Shown here piece after piece: positions 53,074 to 62,976 of a stretch of 64,000 nucleotides of DNA. Both the position numbers and the translations under genes were made by a program. The notes beneath the pieces were generated by a model. That model saw nothing but the letters and a program-made list of their open reading frames with translations. It had not been told where the DNA came from and made no database searches. Source of the DNA: Streptomyces coeruleorubidus (GTDB lineage: Bacteria; Actinomycetota; Actinomycetes; Streptomycetales; Streptomycetaceae); assembly GCF_028885415.1 (NCBI RefSeq), contig NZ_CP118527.1, positions 248,001 through 312,000 of the forward strand, in the 5' to 3' direction. Position 1 is the stretch's first letter; each line of letters opens with the position of its first letter.

Positions 53074-54627
53074 TCACACCGGCCGGGTCCGGCCCTCCCA
53101 GTACGGCTCCCGCAGCCGTCGCTTGTACAGCTTGCCGTTGGGGTCGCGGGGCATCTCGGTGATGAAGTCGACGCTCCTGGGCCGCTTGTAACCGGCGAGC
53201 AGGTGCGCGCAGTGGTCGAGGAGGTCGGCCGCGAGGGCGGGCCCGGGCCGGTGTCCGGGGGCCGGTTCGACGACGGCCTTGACCTCCTCGCCCCAGTCGT
53301 CGTGCGGGATGCCGAAGACGGCGGCGTCCGCGACGGCGGGGTGGGCGAGCAGGGCCGACTCGATCTCGGCCGGGTAGATGTTGACGCCGCCGGAGATGAT
53401 CAGGTCGATCTTGCGGTCGCGCAGGAAGAGGTAGCCGTCCTCGTCGAGGTGGCCGAGGTCGCCGACGGTGAAGAAGTCGCCGATGCGGTTCTTGCGGGTC
53501 TTGGCCTCGTCCTTGTGGTAGGAGAAGCCGCCGGTGTTCATCTTCATGTAGACGGTGCCGAGTTCGCCGGGTGGCAGCCGGTTGCCGTCGTCGTCGAAGA
53601 TCGCGAGTTCGCTGATGGGCCATGCCTTGCCGACGGTGCCGGGTTTCTTCAGCCAGTCCTCGGCGGTGGCGAAGGCGCCGCCGCCCTCGCTGGCCGCGTA
53701 GTACTCCTCCACACAGGGGCCCCACCAGTCGAGCATGGCCCGTTTCACGTGGTCGGGGCAGGGGGCCGCGCCGTGGATGGCGTGCCGCATGGAAGAGACG
53801 TCGTAGCTGTCCTTCACCTCGTCGGGCAGGGCCAGCAGGCGGTGGAACTGGGTGGGGACCATATGGGTGTGGGTGCAGCGGTGGGCGTCGATGAGGCGGA
53901 GCATCTCCTCGGGCGTCCACTTGTCCATCAGGACCAGCCGGTGGCCGATGTGCAGGGACGCGCCGGCGAACTGGAGCACGGCCGTGTGGTACAGCGGTGA
54001 GCACACCAGGTGCACGTTGTCGTCGAAGGGCCGGATGCCGAAGATGCCGAGGAAGCCGCCGAGGTAGGCCTCCTCCGGCGGTTTGCCGGGCAGCGGGCGC
54101 CGGATGCCGCGGGGGCGGCCGGTGGTGCCCGAGGTGTAGTTCATGACCCAGCCGAGCGTGCGGTCGACGGGCGCCGACTCGGGCTGACCGTAGAGGAGTT
54201 CGGCGTAGGGGCGGAAGTCCTCGACCGGGCCGACGGCGTACCGGTGGGTGGCCGGGAGGCCGGCCTCGTCGGCGGCGTGCCGTGCCGCGTCGGCGAAGCG
54301 CTCGTGGGCGAGGAGGACCTTGGCGCCGGAGTCGGAGACGATCCACGCGATCTCCGGTCCGACCAGGTGGTGGTTGACGGGGACGAGGTAGAACCCGGCC
54401 TGGCTGGCGGCCAGGTACGCGGTGAGGAACTCGACGCCGTTGGGCAGGACCACCGCGAAGGTGTCGCCGCGTTCCAGCCCGGCCGCGCGCAGGCCGTGGA
54501 CGAGCCGGTTGGCGGCGGCGTGCAGGCGGCCGGCGGTCCACTCCTCGCCGTCGGGGGCGACCAGGACCGCGCGGTCGGGGTCGGCGGTGGCCTGGGCCCA
54601 GAAGCCCGCGGGAACACTGCTGGTCAC
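53074..54627 (-). CDS. Acyl-CoA ligase (AMP-forming)
   Basis: A 517-residue ANL enzyme. GTG 54627 overlaps the stop of the upstream gene (GTGA). VMNYTSGTTGRPRGIRRPLP is the P-loop, EEYYAASEGGGAFA motif A5, FTVGDLGHLDEDGYLFLRDR the Asp hinge, KIDLIISGGVNIYPAEIESA and RDPNGKLYKRRLRE the C-terminal domain with catalytic Lys. Co-translated with the nitronate-monooxygenase-like gene, so both probably act on one pathway. Substrate is unknown. Confidence 0.92.
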   Translation of the reverse strand: MTSSVPAGFWAQATADPDRAVLVAPDGEEWTAGRLHAAANRLVHGLRAAGLERGDTFAVVLPNGVEFLTAYLAASQAGFYLVPVNHHLVGPEIAWIVSDSGAKVLLAHERFADAARHAADEAGLPATHRYAVGPVEDFRPYAELLYGQPESAPVDRTLGWVMNYTSGTTGRPRGIRRPLPGKPPEEAYLGGFLGIFGIRPFDDNVHLVCSPLYHTAVLQFAGASLHIGHRLVLMDKWTPEEMLRLIDAHRCTHTHMVPTQFHRLLALPDEVKDSYDVSSMRHAIHGAAPCPDHVKRAMLDWWGPCVEEYYAASEGGGAFATAEDWLKKPGTVGKAWPISELAIFDDDGNRLPPGELGTVYMKMNTGGFSYHKDEAKTRKNRIGDFFTVGDLGHLDEDGYLFLRDRKIDLIISGGVNIYPAEIESALLAHPAVADAAVFGIPHDDWGEEVKAVVEPAPGHRPGPALAADLLDHCAHLLAGYKRPRSVDFITEMPRDPNGKLYKRRLREPYWEGRTRPV

Positions 54628-55733
54628 TGGCCGCTCCTTCCGGCGATGCGGTTGATGCGGTCCACGGCCTGTTCGAAGCCGCGGGTGAGGTCGTCGAAGA
54701 CGGCCTGAACGCTGCGTTCGCTGTTCATCCGGCCGACGATCTGCCCGACCGGGGTGCCGAGCAGGGGATCGACCTCGTACTTCTGGATGCGCGAGACGGC
54801 CTCGGCGACCAGCAGGCCCTGCAACGGCATGGGCAGCGGGCCGGGCCCGGCCGGGTCGTCCCAGGCGTCGGTCCACTCGGTGCGCAGCTGGCGTGCCGGT
54901 TTCCCGGTCAGCGCGCGGGAGCGGACGGTGTCGCCGGAGCCGGCCGCGAGCAGCTTGCGGGTGAGCGCGGGCGAGTGGAGGTCCGCTTCTGTGGTGGTCA
55001 GCCATATGGAGCCGAGCCACACACCTTGAGCACCGAGGGTGAGTGCGGCAGCCACCTGCTGTCCGCTGCCGATGCCGCCGGCGGCCAGCACGGGCAGCGG
55101 GGCGACGGCGTCGACGACCTCGGGGGTGAGCACCATGGAGGCGATCTCGCCGGTGTGGCCGCCGGCCTCGTAGCCCTGCGCCACGACGATGTCGATCCCG
55201 GCGTCCTTGTGCTTGCGGGCGTGCCGGGCGCTGCCCGCGAGGGCGGCGACAAGGACGTCCTGGTCGTGGGCGCGGGCGACGACGTCGGCGGGCGGGGAGC
55301 CGAGGGCGTTGGCGAGGAGCCGGATCGGGTACTCGAAGGCAACGTCGAGCTGGGTGCGGGCGACCTGCTCCATCCAGCCGGTGATGCGCCAGCCGGACGC
55401 CTCGCCCTCGGCGAGCTCGGGCACGCCGTGTTTGGCGAGGGTGTCCCGGACGAACTGCCGGTGTCCCTCGGGGATCATCGCCTCGACATCTGCTTCCGTG
55501 ACGCCCTCGACCTTCTTCGCCGGCATCACGACGTCCAGGCCGTACGGCCGGCCGTCCACGTGCGCCTCGATCCAGTCCAGGTCCCGTTTGAGCTCGTCGG
55601 GGGCGGTGTAACGGACCGCGCCGAGCACGCCGAAGCCGCCGGCCCGGCTGATGGCCGCGGCGACGGCGGGGAACGGCGTGAAGCCGAAGACGGCGTGCTC
55701 GACTCCCAGTGTCTGGCTCAGCTCCGTCTGCAT
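54624..55733 (-). CDS. Nitronate monooxygenase/NPD-family flavoenzyme
   Basis: FMN TIM-barrel, 369 residues: FGFTPFPAVAAAISRAGGFG, LDVVMPAKKVEG, IVVAQGYEAGGHTGEIASMV (phosphate loop) and LPVLAAGGIGSGQQVAAAL, GAQGVWLGSIWLTTTEADLH. In actinobacteria such enzymes also act in acyl-CoA and steroid ring pathways as dehydrogenase or reductase, so nitronate need not be the substrate. A CTGA-N-GTCAG palindrome lies 44 nt upstream of the ATG. Confidence 0.85.
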   Translation of the reverse strand: MQTELSQTLGVEHAVFGFTPFPAVAAAISRAGGFGVLGAVRYTAPDELKRDLDWIEAHVDGRPYGLDVVMPAKKVEGVTEADVEAMIPEGHRQFVRDTLAKHGVPELAEGEASGWRITGWMEQVARTQLDVAFEYPIRLLANALGSPPADVVARAHDQDVLVAALAGSARHARKHKDAGIDIVVAQGYEAGGHTGEIASMVLTPEVVDAVAPLPVLAAGGIGSGQQVAAALTLGAQGVWLGSIWLTTTEADLHSPALTRKLLAAGSGDTVRSRALTGKPARQLRTEWTDAWDDPAGPGPLPMPLQGLLVAEAVSRIQKYEVDPLLGTPVGQIVGRMNSERSVQAVFDDLTRGFEQAVDRINRIAGRSGQ

Positions 55734-55776
55734 GGGCGCAGGATGCCGGACTCCTCCGGAGGACGGAAGGGGTTTC

Positions 55777-55791
55777 CTGATACACCGTCAG
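55777..55791. promoter_or_regulatory. CTGAT-N5-GTCAG palindrome upstream of the NPD/ligase operon
   Basis: CTGAT-ACACC-GTCAG followed by ATTT, matching the 41601-41615 site in both arms (one mismatch) and in the 3' flank. It lies between the divergent NPD and serine-hydrolase genes. Confidence 0.55.
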
Positions 55792-55853
55792 ATTTATGGG
55801 CGGTGCCCGGGGACATACTGTCCGGGACGTCCAGGACGGCGGGAGGATGCGCG

Positions 55854-57623
55854 GTGACCGAAGGCACGGCAGACAGAGCGACGACGAACGGCGGGCTGAC
55901 ACGCAGGGGCGCCCTGGTCCTGGGGGCGCCCTGGCCCTCGCCCCCTTACCCGTCGAGGCCGCCCCGGTCACGGGGCGTTCCACCTTACGGCACGGCTCAG
56001 CCGCCCGCGCCGGGCTGCTCCCCTCCCATCTGCGGCAACTCGTCACCGACGCCGAGGCGTTCCTCGGCCCCCCCCCGAGCACCCCTGGTACGCGGGCGCC
56101 GTCCTGCTCGCGGGACGGGGCGGCACCGTCGCCCTGCACCGGCCCATCGGCATGGCGGTGCGCTACCGGGCCTACGACGAGAAGACCGACACCGGCGTCG
56201 AGTTCCCGGCCGACGAGCAGATCCCCATGGCCGAGGACACCGTTTTCGACCTGGCGTCGGTGTCGAAGCTGTTCACCTCGCTCCTCGCCGTGCAGCAGAT
56301 GGAGCGGGGCCGGCTGGAGCTGGAGGGGAAGGTCGCCTCGTACCTGCCGGACTTCGGCCGCGCGGGCAAGCAGGACATCACGATCCGTCAGCTCCTCACG
56401 CACACCTCGGGCTTCCGCGCCTGGATCCCGCTGTACAGCGCGCCGACGCACGAGGAGAAGCTCCAGCTCATCTGGAACGAGGCGCCGGTCAGCGCGCCGG
56501 GCACGGCGTATCTGTACTCGGACCTGAATCTCATCTCGCTCCAGCTCGTACTGGAGCGGATCACGGGCCGCTCCCTGGACGTCCTCCTCCGCGAGGAGAT
56601 CACCGCGCCGCTCGGCCTGCGCCGCACCCGATACAACCCGCCCGCCTCCTGGCGGCCGAGGATCGCGGCCACGGAGGACGCGCGCCCACCGTGGTCCGGC
56701 CTCGACCGGGGCCTGGTCTGGGGCGAGGTGCACGACGAGAACGCCTTCGCCCTCGGCGGTGTCGCGGGCCACGCGGGCGTGTTCTCCGACGCGTGGGACC
56801 TCGCGGTCCTCGGCCGTACGCTGCTCAACGGCGGTGTCTACGGGCGCGCGCGGATCCTGACGCCGGAGTCGGTGGAGCTGATGTTCACCGACTTCAACAC
56901 CGCGTTCCCCGGGGACGAGCACGGCCTCGGCTTCGAGCTCTACCAGCACTGGTACATGGGCGCGATGGCCACACCGCGCAGTGCCGGGCACACCGGCTTC
57001 ACGGGCACCTCGCTGGTGCTGGACCCGACGACCGACTCGTTCCTCGTCGTCCTGGGCAACTCGGTGCATCCGGTGCGGAGTTGGCGCTCCGGGTCGGCTC
57101 CCCGGGTGGCCGCCGCGAACAACCTGGCGCGGGCCGTGCCGGTCCGGCCGGTGCGGGGACGCAAGGCCTGGTTCTCCGGGATGGCGGTCTCCGCCACGGC
57201 GACGCTCACCCTCCCCGGGCTCGACACGTCGTCGTCCGGCGGGGCGCGGCTGCGCTGCGCGCTGTGGTGGGACACCGAGCCCGGAGCCGACGTACTGGTC
57301 CTGGAGGCGACGGCCGACGGGGGCACGACCTGGCAGCCGGTGCCCTTCACGACGTCCCGCCGGGGGGAAGACCCCGCCGGCATCCGTCGGGCTCGGTCAC
57401 GGGCTGGTCCGGCCGCGTCTGGCACCGGCTCACCGCCGACCTCCCCGCCGCGCGCCTGCTGGCCCTGCGGTGGCGGTACGCGACGGACCGGCGGTACGTC
57501 GGCCGTGGGGCCTATGTGGACGGGTTGCGTGTGGACGCGGCCGACGGCGTCCTCTTCGACGAGGCGCGCCCGGCGGACGCGACGCGCGTCGAAGCGGTGG
57601 GGTGGACACCGTCGGGCGACTGA
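55854..57623 (+). pseudogene. Tat-exported serine hydrolase (beta-lactamase family), three frame breaks, two TTA codons
   Basis: About 590 residues with one base restored at each break (near 55925, 56080 and 57375). GTG 55854 after GGGAGG. Signal NGGLTRRGALVLGA is Tat-like, followed by ALALAPLPVEAAP; TTA codons lie at 55946 and 55985. The catalytic domain has SVSKLFTSL (SxxK), LYSDLNLISLQ (YxN-like) and GHTGFTGTS. A C-terminal beta-rich module (LRCALWWDTEPGADVLVLEA) may bind substrate or wall. Likely functional if the breaks are sequence errors; substrate is unknown. Confidence 0.85.
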
Positions 57624-57633
57624 GCGGCTCTGG

Positions 57634-57825
57634 TCACTGGTTGAAGACGGCCTTCTGCACCTCGTTCGCTCCCTCGAAGCGGTTCTGCTTCAGGCTGTCG
57701 AGGCGGCTGACGACCTTGTCGTCGGCGTGGTTGCTGCGGGCACGCTCCACCAGGTGCTTCTTGTCCGTCGGGTAGTCCATGCCCTTCAGGGCCTTCTGCA
57801 GATCGGTCGGGCTGAGGTCGGCCAT
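57634..57825 (-). CDS. DUF2795 protein
   Basis: A 63-residue protein: SPTDLQKALKGMDYPTDKKH, LVERARSNHADDKVVSRLDS, then FEGANEVQKAVFNQ. GGGAGG precedes ATG 57825. Function of DUF2795 is unknown. Ten nt separate its stop from the serine hydrolase. Confidence 0.85.
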   Translation of the reverse strand: MADLSPTDLQKALKGMDYPTDKKHLVERARSNHADDKVVSRLDSLKQNRFEGANEVQKAVFNQ

Positions 57826-57920
57826 GAGAGCCTCCCGTGGGTGGTGCGACCGTCCGCGCGGTCGGCCGGCTGGTACGGATACCTTCGTGCTGTCGGAGTG
57901 CCCCACAGGACGGCAGTGAT

Positions 57921-59498
57921 TCAGTCGTTCCCGGTTTCCAGTACCGCCATGGCCGCGTTGTGCCCGGGCACCCCGCTGACCCCGCCACCGCGCACCGCGC
58001 CGGCCCCGCACAGCAGCACGTTCGCGTGCCGGGTCTCCACGCCCCAGCGGCCCGTGCCGTCCTGGGCGTGGGGCCAGCTCAGCTCGCGGTGGAAGATGTT
58101 GCCGCCGGGCAGCCCGAGGTCCCCCTCCAGGTCGATCGGGGTCCGGGCCTCGATGCAGGGCCGTCCGTCCGCGTCGGTGGCCAGACAGTCGGCGAGCGGT
58201 TCGGCCAGGTGGGCGTCGAGCTGGGCGAGCGTCGACTTCAGCAGCTCTTCGCGTACGGCGTCGTTGTCCCGCTCGAACAGGCGGGCCGGGGTGTGCAGGC
58301 CGAAGAGGGTGAGCGTCTGGTAGCCCTGGTCGGCCAGGTCCGGGCCGAGGATGGTCGGGTCGGTGAGCGAGTGGCAGTAGATCTCGGAGGGCGGCGCGGC
58401 CGGCAGGTCACCGGCGGCGGCCTGGGCGTGGGCGGTGGCCAGCTGCTCGTAGCCCTCGGCGATGTGGAAGGTGCCGGCGAACGCCTCGCGCGGGTCGACG
58501 GCGCCGTCGCGCAGCCGCGGCAGCCGCGTGAGCAGCATGTTCACCTTGAGCTGGGCGCCCTCGGCGGGAGCCGGGGGCCTGTCGCCGGTCAGTTCCGCCA
58601 GGGCCTGCGGGGAGGCGTTCACCAGGACGTGCCGGGCGGCGACGGTGCCCTCGCCGTCGGCGGTGCGGTAGGTGACCTCGGCCGTGCCGCCGTCCGTGGC
58701 GATGCGCAGCGCCTCGTGGCCGGTGGCGAGGACGGCGCCCGCGGCGCGCGCCGCGTCGGCCAGGGCGTCGGTGAGGGCTCCCATGCCGCCCACCGGCACG
58801 TCCCAGTCGCCGGTGCCGCCGCCGATCACGTGGTAGAGGAAGCAGCGGTTCTGTTTCAGCGACGGGTCGTGGGCGTCGGCGAAGGTGCCGATGAGCGCGT
58901 CGGTGAGGACCACGCCGCGCACCAGGTCGTCCGCGAAGCGCTCCTCGACGGCGACCCCGATCGGCTCCTCGAACAGCGTCCGCCAGGCCTCCTCGTCGTC
59001 GAGGCGGCGGCGCAGTTCCTCACGAGTGGGCAACGGTTCGGTGAGGGTCGGGAAGACCCGCTGGGCGACGCGGCCGGTCATGCCGTAGAACTCCTGCCAG
59101 GCCCGGTACTCGCGGTCGGAGCCGGTGAGCCGGGCGAACGCCTCCCTGGTCCGTCGATCGCCGCCGCCGACGAGGAGCCCGGTGGGGCGGCCGTCGCGTT
59201 CGGCGGGCGTGTAGGAGGAGATGGTCCGGGTGCGGACCCGGAAGTCCAGGCCGAGGTCCCGCACGATCTTCTTCGGCAGCAGGCTGACCAGGTACGAGTA
59301 GCGCGACAGCCGGGCGTCGACCCCGGCGAACGGCCGGGTGGACACCGCCGCGCCGCCGGTGTGGTCCAGCCGCTCCAGCACCAGCACGGAACGGCCGGCC
59401 CGGGCCAGGTAGGCGGCGGCGACCAGGCCGTTGTGGCCACCGCCGACGATGACGGCGTCGTACGTCCGGTGTGCGCGGGGTCCCAGGGGTGCGGTCAT
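57921..59498 (-). CDS. FAD-dependent oxidoreductase, phytoene-desaturase/PYROXD2-like
   Basis: A 525-residue flavoprotein. DAVIVGGGHNGLVAAAYLAR is the FAD GxGxxG; VLVLERLDHTGGAAVSTR follows; PVGGMGALTDALADAARAAG and LCGAGAVRGGGVSGVPGHNA are the second FAD contact. Resembles carotenoid desaturase relatives, but no carotenoid genes are near, so the substrate is unknown. ATG 59498. Confidence 0.87.
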   Translation of the reverse strand: MTAPLGPRAHRTYDAVIVGGGHNGLVAAAYLARAGRSVLVLERLDHTGGAAVSTRPFAGVDARLSRYSYLVSLLPKKIVRDLGLDFRVRTRTISSYTPAERDGRPTGLLVGGGDRRTREAFARLTGSDREYRAWQEFYGMTGRVAQRVFPTLTEPLPTREELRRRLDDEEAWRTLFEEPIGVAVEERFADDLVRGVVLTDALIGTFADAHDPSLKQNRCFLYHVIGGGTGDWDVPVGGMGALTDALADAARAAGAVLATGHEALRIATDGGTAEVTYRTADGEGTVAARHVLVNASPQALAELTGDRPPAPAEGAQLKVNMLLTRLPRLRDGAVDPREAFAGTFHIAEGYEQLATAHAQAAAGDLPAAPPSEIYCHSLTDPTILGPDLADQGYQTLTLFGLHTPARLFERDNDAVREELLKSTLAQLDAHLAEPLADCLATDADGRPCIEARTPIDLEGDLGLPGGNIFHRELSWPHAQDGTGRWGVETRHANVLLCGAGAVRGGGVSGVPGHNAAMAVLETGND

Positions 59499-59625
59499 GG
59501 TTCTTCGTAACACGGGGTGATCCAGGTCGGCCAGACGAACGGCGACCGGGCGTCTCGACAGTGCGCTGACGGGCCAGGGCGGCGGTGCCGGTGCCCGGGG
59601 ACAGCACGACCACCCGCCACCCCAG

Positions 59626-61853
59626 TCACCCCCCAGCCGAAGCCCGCTGCCCGCGCAGGGCCGCCACTCTGCGGTACAGCGCCACGGCCTCGTCGCTGCG
59701 GCCCAACTGCTGGAGACAGTGCGCTTCGTCGTTGCGGCTGGCGAGGGTGTCGGGGTGGTCCGGGCCGAGGACGCGTTCGCGGGTGGCTGCCACCCGGCGG
59801 TACTCGGTGAGCGCGTCGGCCCAGCGGCCCAGCCAACCGAGGCCCACGGCGACCTCGCGGCGGCTGACCAGGGTGTCCGGGTGGTCGGGGCCGAGGACCC
59901 GCTCGCGGACGGCGCTCACCTCTCGGGACTCGGCGAGGGCCTCCTCCCAGCGGCCGAGCCGGCCGAGGTTGACGCAGCGGCCGTGGCGGGCGCGCAGGGT
60001 CTCGGGGTGCGCGGGGCCTTGGACCCGGGTGCGGTCCGAGGCCAGGGCGCTGTAGAGGTCGAGGGCCTCCGCGCTGCGGCCCAGACGGCCCAGGCTGATG
60101 CCGACCTCGTGGCGGGCGGCCAGGGTGTCGGGGTGGTCGGGACCGAGGGCCCTGGACCGGGCATCGGCGACCTCGCGGTAGGTCTCCAGGGCTTCTGCCC
60201 AGCGGCCCAGCTGGCCGAGCGCGTAGGCGACCTCGTAGCAAGTGACCAGGGTGTCGGGGTGGTCCGGTCCGAGCACCCGGGCGCGGGCGGCGGCCACCTC
60301 GCGGGCCATGCGGTAGGAGTCCTCCAGGCGGCCGAGGCGGCTGAGGTTGAAGGCGAGGTTGTGCCGGCAGCGCAGGGTGTCCGGGTGGTCGGGCCCCATC
60401 GTGCGCTCCCGGGCGGTGAGTACCGAGGTGTACACCCGGTGGGCGTCGAAGGGACGGCCGAGCTGGCCGAGCACGTAGGCCATCTCCTGGCGGGCCGCGA
60501 GCGTGTCGGGGTGGTCGGCGCCGAGCGAGCGGATCCTGGCCTCGGCGACGTGCTTGTACTCGCGCAGGGCGTCCGCGGCGCGGCCGGTGCGGCTGAGGGT
60601 GAAGGCGACCTCGTAGCGGCTGGCGAGGGTGTCCGGGTGGTCGGGGCCGAGGAGGTGCTCGCGTTCGGCGGCGACCGCCCGGTGCACCTCCCCCGCCTCC
60701 GCCCAGCGGCCGAGCCGGCCGAGGCTGAGACCCGCGTTGTGCCGGCCGGCCAGGGCGGTCAGGGTCTCCGGGGGCGGGCGGGCCGCTGTTCGGGGGCGGG
60801 TTCCTCGACGGGGCCGGTGGCGGGCCGCGCGATCCACTCGCCGGACAGTCCGGCGGCCGGGTCCGGCGGTGTGGTGCGCAGGCCGGCGCCTGCCGCCTTG
60901 TGGCCGGTGGTCATGCCGTGCGTCCAGGACGGCAGCCGGCCCGCGTGCGCCATCGCGTCGGGCGCGGGCCGGGCCGCCACGACGGTCGGCACGTACGCGG
61001 GCGCGGCCCGGTGCGTGCTGATCCGGCGGGCCAGCTCGCGGGCGTCGCCGGGCCGTTCGTCGGGTTCCTTGGCGAGCAGGTCCAGGATGACCCGCTCGAG
61101 GTACGTGGGCAGTTCGGGGCGGTGCTCGCGCGGCGGGCGGGGCGGGGTGTCGCGGTGGCCGACGAGGATCGCCCAGGCGTCGTCGAGGTCGAACGGCGGT
61201 ACGCCGGTGGCGATCTCGTACAGCACGCAGCCGAACGAGTAGAGGTCGCTGCGCTGGTCGACCTCGGTGCCGCCGATCTGCTCCGGGGACATGTAGTGCG
61301 GGGTGCCCATGGCGATGCCCGTGCCGGTCAGCCGGGAGGTGAAGCCGATGTCGTGGCCGAGCCGCGCGATGCCGAAGTCGCAGATCTTCACCGTGCCGTC
61401 GCCGATCCGCACGATGTTGGCGGGCTTCAGATCGCGGTGCACGATGCCCTGTTCGTGGCAGTAGGCGAGGGCGGCGGCGACCTGCTCGGCGATCTCCACG
61501 ACGTCCGCGACCGGCAGCGGGTGCTGCTTGTTGTCCTCCAGGAGCTGGCTGAGGTTGCGGCCTTCCAGCAGTTCCATGACGAGGTAGAGGACGCCGTCGG
61601 ACTCGCCGAAGTCGTGCACGACGGTGATGCCGCGGTGCTGGAGCGCGGCGGCCACCCGGGCCTCGCGGCGGAACCGTTCCCGCAGCACGCGCGTGAACGC
61701 GTGGTCGTGGTTCGGGCCCAGCGGTTTGAGGCACTTGACGGCAACGTGCCGGCCCAGGGACTCGTCCCGTGCCCGCCACACCTCCCCCATGCCGCCGCGC
61801 CCGATCAGGTCGAGCAGCCGGTACCGGCCATGGATCAGCCTGGTCTCCCCCAT
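59626..61853 (-). pseudogene. Ser/Thr protein kinase fused to TPR repeats, one frame break
   Basis: About 742 residues with one base restored near 60775. The kinase (residues 5-275) has LIGRGGMGEVWRARDESLGR, AVKCLKPLG (ATP Lys), VHRDLKPANIVRI (catalytic loop), CDFGIARLG and GTPHYMSPEQIGG. No transmembrane helix follows; a Pro-rich linker leads to at least eight 42-residue TPR units marked LGPDHPDTL. A soluble kinase with a peptide-binding tail. The break falls in the linker (a CCCGCCCGCCCCCGG run), so two separate ORFs is a possible but less likely reading. Confidence 0.88.
59700..60770 (-). repeat. 126-bp tandem repeats encoding TPRs
   Basis: Eight near-periodic copies at 126-bp spacing, each carrying a variant of CTCGGCCCCGACCACCCGGA and encoding LGPDHPDTL(A/R/V)(S/A/C)R followed by LGRLGRxxEA. 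Prone to recombination and to misassembly. Confidence 0.8.
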
Positions 61854-61917
61854 CTCGCGCGACGCTCCCCCGGTAGCTGTTCGCCCGCCCCTCCCCTGGT
61901 CCACCCAGTATGGCGGG

Positions 61918-62766
61918 CTATCGTCCGAGTTTGTACGGTGCCGGGCGCGCATCCGGGCCGAGCCTCGCCATGGCGCGCAGGATGTGTTTGGGCGGGAGTT
62001 GCCACCGCACACGTGCGGGAACGCGGCGCAGCAGGAGGCCGGTGAGACGCAGTTGCCGGGTGACGGTGGCGGGTGCGGGGGCCGGTCTGCCGTACAGCTC
62101 GTGGGCGTACGGAGGCAGGGAGGCGTACGCCAGTTGTGCCACGCGCCGCCACAGCACCTCGCGCAACGGTACGAGAAGGGGATGCGTCGGCGGGCGGAGC
62201 AGGAAGTCGTCCACCTCGCGCGCCTCGGGGCCGGCGGCCAGTTCGGGGCGCACCTTCTCGAAGTACGCCGCCAGCTGGGCCCTGTCGGCGGGTACGGACT
62301 CGGGGTCGAGACCCACCAGGCGTGCGCTCTCCCGGTGTTCGGCCACGTAGCGGTCGGCCTCGGCGTCGGTGAGCCGGAACCCGGACCTGCGCAGGACGTC
62401 CAGATAGGAGTCGATCTCGGCGCAGTGCACCCAGAGAAGCAGACCGGGTTCGTCGACGCCGTAGCGCTCGCCGGTGTCCGGGTCGGTCGCCGTCAGCATG
62501 CTGTGGATCTTCCGGACGCGGGCGCCCGCCCGCTCGGCGGCCTCGGTGGTGCCGTACGTCGCCGTGCCGACGAAGTTCGCGGTGCGCATCAGGCGGCCCC
62601 AGGCGTCACGGCGGAAGTCGGAGTTCTGCATGACGCCGCGGACCGCGCGGGGGTGCAGGGCCTGGAGGTAGAGCGCCCGGACGCCGGCGATCCACATCAT
62701 CGGGTCGCCGTGCATCTGCCAGGTCACCGAACCGGGTCCGAACAACCCGGGGTCCGCGCCGGTCAT
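61918..62766 (-). CDS. MpaB-like oxygenase family (DUF2236)
   Basis: A 282-residue protein: GPGSVTWQMHGDPMMWIAGV, YLQALHPRAVRGVMQNSDFR, FVGTATYGTTEAAERAGARV, VHCAEIDSYLDVLRRSGFRL and AYASLPPYAHELYGRP. These include the His/Asp pattern (QALHP, HCAEIDS) of the MpaB/Lcp-like heme-oxygenase fold. GGAGGTGAG precedes ATG 62766. Activity is unknown. Confidence 0.88.
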   Translation of the reverse strand: MTGADPGLFGPGSVTWQMHGDPMMWIAGVRALYLQALHPRAVRGVMQNSDFRRDAWGRLMRTANFVGTATYGTTEAAERAGARVRKIHSMLTATDPDTGERYGVDEPGLLLWVHCAEIDSYLDVLRRSGFRLTDAEADRYVAEHRESARLVGLDPESVPADRAQLAAYFEKVRPELAAGPEAREVDDFLLRPPTHPLLVPLREVLWRRVAQLAYASLPPYAHELYGRPAPAPATVTRQLRLTGLLLRRVPARVRWQLPPKHILRAMARLGPDARPAPYKLGR

Positions 62767-62885
62767 GCGACTCACCTCCGCCCGGCGCCCACGATGACAC
62801 AGCTCGAACAATCGGTCGATGCCGCCGGGTTCGTCACCTCGCCCCTGCCGTCCGATTGTTGAGGTTTAACCGACCCGGTTCGAGC

Positions 62886-62904
62886 TTTGGTAAGGCTCTC
62901 CTTA
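62886..62904. promoter_or_regulatory. Iron-box-like site (DmdR/IdeR type)
   Basis: TTTGGTAAGGCTCTCCTTA matches the remembered DtxR-family box TTAGGTTAGGCTCACCTAA at 15 of 19 positions and contains TAAGG-N4-CCTTA. It lies 72 nt before the ATG of the transport lipoprotein. Confidence 0.6.
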
Positions 62905-62976
62905 TATGCTGACGGCGCCGATCAAGCCCCCACCGGGCCGCTGCGGCATGCCCGACCTCCGCACGACAGGACTGAC

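Noticed and set aside
54627..57069. Minus-strand open frame extending far upstream of the acyl-CoA ligase
   Set aside because: The ligase begins at the GTG at 54627, coupled to the NPD gene. Upstream sequence is antisense to the NPD and serine-hydrolase genes.
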